Shown: one piece after another, positions 59,552-64,000 of the stretch
Numbering within the stretch: the first letter of the stretch is position 1
How the letters are laid out: each line of letters opens with the position of its first letter
From: Riptortus pedestris
Taxonomy: Eukaryota; Arthropoda; Insecta; Hemiptera; Alydidae
Assembly (NCBI GenBank): GCA_019009955.1
Contig: CM032229.1
Coordinates: 80,368,501-80,432,500, forward strand
Direction of reading: 5' to 3'
Length of the DNA stretch: 64,000 bases
The notes under the pieces: model-generated
Database searches by the model: none
Told to the model about the DNA's origin: nothing
What the model saw: the letters and a program-made list of their open reading frames with translations, nothing else
Translations under genes and position numbers: made by a program

Positions 59552-60724
59552 TTATATTTCAACAGTATTATTCATTTTGCCACTAAGTGAACCCATTCTG
59601 ACTCGTACTTATCTCGCAAATCTCAAAAACAACTTTAGCGTTTTTATAATTTCACATTTTGGAATGTAGTAAAGTCTAGTACTTCTTTTCTTCTTGTAAT
59701 CGAAATACAATTAGGAGGGCGGAAATAAAATAAAAAACGTAAATCATTCCGTAACTGTTAGAGAAACAAAACATTTATATAGAACCTCCTTGATTTATCG
59801 TAAAATGATTCATAAATTATGTTCAATGTCATTTGTCGATTCAATGCATCGGAACGGATAAATCGTATATAACTTGCAAAAGAAAAAAATTTTAAATGAA
59901 TTGCTGCTCAATTTTTGTTTTAATTTAATATGAGTTCAAAAAAGTCGTGTGCCCTCGTTATTTATTCAAGCAACCAACTGCTTCAAAATAACATTCTTTC
60001 AAGTTGAATATAACATGAACTGGTATGTGCGTATCACATTACTTTTTAATTCCATTTCTTTTTGTATTAGTTATAGTAGACTAAGAGCGCTATTGGAATT
60101 TGTGTAAGATTGTAAGAGTTAGGGAGTTACTGTTGCCGGAGCTGTAAGTGGTAGTTACTGTCTGTGTGGGAGAGGGCGGGACGTGCCGGCGACCAGCCTC
60201 TTATAATGATCTTCTCACCGGCGATTGAGCAACAGCCTCTCCCCTCCCTCCTATTAGCTTTGTCCCTCAAGAATGGACATTCCCTTCAACACGGGCTACA
60301 CACACAAACACAAATCGTAAACAAAGGCATTCTCTACTGCCTCCTGTTGTTCTCATTGTTGGCGCCCTGCAAATCAGTTGTAACTTACAAATGCACTACA
60401 TTCAATACAGGACCTGGGCCTCTCCCAGCTCCACTGTAGATTATTCCTCTAGAAGTGTTCAGCTAGGCTTTTCCGAGTTTGGATGCCCACGGTCATCCAA
60501 CTACTTTCGCCTTTATCCACCTTATATTCTCAATTAAAGTTCTTTTCTCTGTAGTCGAGTGTGTTCACTGTGCACCCCATCCTCTCGACTGCTAGATGAT
60601 ACTCATCCCTGAATATGATACTCAACTCATGGCAGAAACCTTGGTTTGCCACAACTGACTTCAAACTCGGACCACTGAAACACATACTTCGTGAATGGCC
60701 TTCCTCAAAAAGGCTATTAAGAAG
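59552..60724. other. Unannotated stretch with a GC-richer island
   Basis: 60120-60620 is clearly less AT-rich and CT-biased. A frame of about 90 codons (60164-60439) has no recognised similarity. It contains TTGGCGCCC (about 60360), which could be read as a primer-binding-like site, but no LTR boundaries are visible. Confidence 0.3.
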
Positions 60725-60727
60725 AGA

Positions 60728-60953
60728 AGAAGTAGTTTTAACGAGGTTAAGAATTGGCCATTCACGACTGGCTCACACTTAGTTACTGGAGAAGACGAAC
60801 CCTACTTCCAACACTAACTGTAGACTTACTATAAAACATACTAACTGAGTGCTATCTAAAGGACTCGCATAGAACTGAATTACTACATGACCGTAGCCAG
60901 TATATAGACAGCGTATTACACTACTCGAAACATAAAAACATTTTCAAAAAAAT
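60728..60953 (+). pseudogene. Jockey-like LINE, C-terminal relic
   Basis: Reads RREEVVLTRLRIGHSRLAHT, stop, LLEKTNP..., CRLTIKH. After a short frameshift (near 60842) it continues TECYLKDSHRTELLHDRSQY and ends KHKNIFKKI with a stop at about 60953. It is homologous to the domains at 8448-9160 and 40730-41063. No 3' tail is recognised. Confidence 0.75.
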
Positions 60954-62611
60954 ATAATGTAGAACAATACTGAAAATACTTGCTGAAATGAACATATTTG
61001 CGTAATAATTATAAATGCGTTACACGATAAAATGATGATGAAAATGTAGCTGATACGTCGCCCAATCGCCCTGTAGTGATTTGTCGTGAAATCCGATGAC
61101 TGTAAGAATAAAAATTTAAAAAATGATGATGATGATGATGCCGGGAACAACATACAACTCTACTAGAACAGTGTTGCTTCTGGCACGCCATTTCGGGTTC
61201 ATTAACTTCTCCAAATATTTTGTTTAAAACTACTTCTCCGTTGTTGCATTTGAAGAAAAAGGGTCTTGCATCCACAATGATATAATTCCAGCGACGGAGA
61301 ACATTCGACACAGCGTATCATCGTCATGGCTAAATGAATGTTAAACAACGTTGTACGTCGAAAGCACTTTCTCGCTAAAAACAATTACTATGGAGACGTT
61401 TTTGCTCATTTTTCTTCAAAATTATATGGACCATAATCAGAATTCCTCCTCGTTTATCTGATAGAAGTTACACTACGAGTAATTTTATATCATTCATTAA
61501 CTTCGTCACCTAAATGACGTACGGGAACTCCACCGAACAACAGATTCCCAAGGCCAAAGTTTCTAGCAGCAATCAGTTCTGCCTACATACGCCATAGGTT
61601 GAAGGAGCCTTCTGCACAGAGTATCATCAGCAAATCGGAGTTTCATATAATAAAATAAAATAAATAATGTAGTAATGTGTAGTGATGTCTTTATTGGCTA
61701 AGTTGTCTTTAAACCCTCCTTAATATTTTATAGATGCATCACAGACAAATTAAAAAAAAAAGAATAAAGTACTTTGTTTGATTGTAGATGTGCATTAACA
61801 AACATTAAGCTGCATGTGATAGGGCAACCTGTTAAGTTGATAAACAGCTTATTCACTTACCAATGAACGTCCAATGTCGGCCCCTAATCATCTTCATTGG
61901 TTTGCCAGTGCCTACAACAATTTAGTACCCACTTGGTTAACGGTGAATAACAAATACTTAACATACACCAATCTGAAAAATGTGTTCATTAACCAGGTCC
62001 ACGATAGGTTTTTCATTATGTCATTAAAGAGCCTTTGTATGAACTAAACTCTAAGTGAGTAATTAAACGACTAAATGGTGAATAATTTGTTCTTTAATAT
62101 AGACAGAATGAGACATAAGAATGAATAGAAATAGTAGTTATCAAGTTGAAGTCAAGGAAAGTTGAGCTATTGCTGTTGTATTTAATGGCTACAGGCAGGA
62201 AAAGAGAAATCAGTGGTTTCTCATTCCCTTTAGCAGACACTATACAACAATAAATAAATAAAAAAGACTGCAGGGCGAATCCCACTCAATGCCAGGATTG
62301 TTAGAGAGCCATCACTCTGAATTCCTTAACCTGCATTTAATGACTAATGACAGACATTACTCAATATCAGTATGCATGTCACAACTTCAACATAACTCCC
62401 GTCTTGCCCCAATGACATTGAGCGCGTGAGAATTTAGACAAGCAGTTTTTGTCGTTCAGACCAAACTTAATATTGATCTTCTTCCCATTTAATATAACTC
62501 TAATTCCCCAATAAAACCATGATGTATTTACACTACAGTGGTCAACAACAGAGGCAATAACAGAAATAACAAATATAATCCGTGTAGTTTTAAATTGGAA
62601 ATCGAATGTCC
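60954..62611. other. Unannotated stretch
   Basis: Short frames near 61009-61384 and 62094-62285 have no recognisable features. A (GAT)n run lies at 61123-61140. Confidence 0.4.
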
Positions 62612-62614
62612 TAA

Positions 62615-62940
62615 TTGTTAGAATGGATATCAGGTGCGTTTGATAATGCATGGTGGCCAGCTATCCTAAATAATCTAAAATCATACAACTGTCCAACAAA
62701 TTTTATATAAAATAAAGATAGATCTATGGCAGTACAGAGTAAACATTGTACTTACACGAATCGGATTACTATTGGCATTTCTCTAGGATTAAGTTTATCT
62801 CCGACCCTGTGGAATATTTTAATCAACACTATTTTTGACCGTTACCTCCTGCGAAATAGATAATTACTTATGCTGATGATATAGTATTATTAATGGAAAA
62901 TAAATGTTCTAAATTTCTTGAATATACAGCTTTAATTTGT
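62615..62940 (+). pseudogene. R1-like LINE reverse transcriptase relic
   Basis: Translating the plus strand gives ISGAFDNAWWPAILNNLKSY (from about 62627), with the first catalytic Asp in FDNAWW, a stop, then GISLGLSLSPTLWNILINTI (equivalent of the PQGSVLSP motif). After a frameshift at about 62861 comes ITYADDIVLLMENK (YADD at 62869-62880). GAFDNAWWP and SPTLWNILI are typical of R1-clade elements. Several stops and a shift make it a dead fragment, and the segment between the motifs is shortened. Confidence 0.75.
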
Positions 62941-64000
62941 TTTTGAATTTCATTTATTTATTTCATTTGTAATTATTTCACAATTTTTATTTTATTTTAT
63001 GATAATAATCCATTAGATTGTAAATATTGTAAACAATTTATTTAGCATAATCATACATGTAATACGCCATGTGGCAACGGAACCTGTTCTCAAATAAGAA
63101 AATAATGACAAGACAATATTTTTTGTGATTATGAAAAATTGATAGAGCTCCCTTTGCAGTTACGAAGACACTCAGCTATTTCAGAACTTGAATTGATTGA
63201 TTTTGGTACCAAGCTCAAAGAGTTATGTCAGTATATAATAAATATCAATAAGCCTAATCTACATTGAGGCTAACAAAACACTTGAAATTATTGTTCTCCT
63301 TGCTATCATTCACAACTTCCAGTCATCAATAGAAAAAATGGGCACTGCTATCTCCTAATTTAATCTGACAAACAAATATTAGAAACAAATATGCTTATAA
63401 TAATATTCACAGAAACAAATGTAGTGAAATAGAAAATCATGAGAGTAAAAGGTCAAGTTTTCTGTCAATCGACGAAAAGACTCTGTGCTCTGCGGTACAC
63501 TGAATAGAGGTTTATAGCAGGAATACAGTGATACATTCGCTTTAACTAAGTACTTGAAAAATAATACAAATATTACTATTTACCAAAGAACCCATATAAG
63601 ACCTCATTCATAAGTCACTCAAAGAAGTTAAGAGGGGAAAACATCGCGAGACCTATTTATCATACTATATTTATAAGCTTTATTAAATAAAGCAACGTAT
63701 TCCTATATCACATTAAATGTGTTTCCACCTTACAGTGCTCCTGGAAAGTGGCCGTTAATTTAATCTGCATGTCCCTTGCAAATGAGCATATCTCATGAAT
63801 TTTAATGGTTCATGTGTAATATTTAAATAAAATTAAATATAAAAATCAGTTTCATATGAATATATAAAATATGAACTACTAACAATATACCTAAAATAAA
63901 CGTTTAACAGTTATGAAATTTTTAGAAAATACATCTACAAGGTAATTACATGAAGTTCTTCAGTTTATATTTAAATACATACAGTTTAAGTTTAATACAT
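62941..64000. other. Unannotated AT-rich stretch
   Basis: No recognisable coding or repeat structure. It may include a worn 3' part of the preceding LINE. Confidence 0.35.

Noticed and set aside
60120..60620. LTR with primer-binding site
   Set aside because: TTGGCGCCC is present but no repeated ends, TATA/poly(A) pair or internal coding region supports an LTR element.

Overview
This window is strongly AT-rich animal DNA, most likely from an insect. It looks like intergenic or long-intron sequence built almost entirely from mobile elements and simple repeats. The evidence for an arthropod is the mix of mariner transposons, Jockey-, R1- and CR1-like LINE relics, a tRNA-derived SINE, and a DUF7869-type protein gene typical of invertebrate genomes. 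No complete host gene, rRNA, tRNA, CRISPR array or bacterial-style operon was recognised. Most long open frames are repeat artefacts or shadows.

The dominant component is one family of non-autonomous elements with 17 recognisable 3' ends and about as many 5' ends, in both orientations. Read 5' to 3', a full copy has: a terminal palindrome (AGCAGATTTCCC, then its inverse); a conserved 100-bp block; an (AT)n microsatellite; a conserved body; an inverted copy of the terminal 12-mer (GGGAAATCTGCT); a 6-bp-stem hairpin with a CCC loop (ACGCAG-CCC-CTGCGT); and GACGGACTT at the end. Copies sit between T residues without visible target duplication. This is the architecture of Helentron-associated elements (HINE/DINE-1 type). 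I call the family 'HINE-like' below.

Layout. 1-6.3 kb: HINE-like copies around a 2.3-kb DNA transposon (2505-4802) that has 37-bp terminal inverted repeats and a broken DUF7869-like gene on the minus strand. 6.3-14.6 kb: mostly anonymous, with a LINE 3' end (8448-9160), two SINEs, a dispersed repeat with a hammerhead-like core and one HINE-like copy. 14.6-17.3 kb: a HINE-like copy carrying a foreign PHD-like zinc-finger fragment, then a MITE with perfect 33-bp inverted ends. 17.3-28.8 kb: mostly anonymous, with two LTR-like segments in opposite orientation. 28.8-31.3 kb: two mariner derivatives with fold-back structure, then a SINE. 33.7-42 kb: HINE-like copies, one of them split by a third mariner, plus a LINE relic. 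42.3-44.5 kb: a 5'-truncated Jockey-like retrotransposon. 45.6-45.9 kb: a CR1-like LINE tail. 47-48.3 kb: a 48-bp minisatellite. 51.5-53.5 kb: a higher-order tandem array (127 bp = 3 x about 42 bp). 54.7-59.6 kb: a HINE-like cluster including a head-to-tail pair, and a SINE with a 12-bp target duplication. 60.7-63 kb: Jockey-like and R1-like coding relics.

The elements do not form a pathway. Their relations are those of nested insertion: mariner into HINE-like, a gene fragment inside HINE-like, LINE poly(A) abutting HINE-like, SINE next to HINE-like. The two most promising candidates for undescribed biology are the DUF7869-bearing transposon with its own inverted ends and the HINE-like family with its captured fragment.
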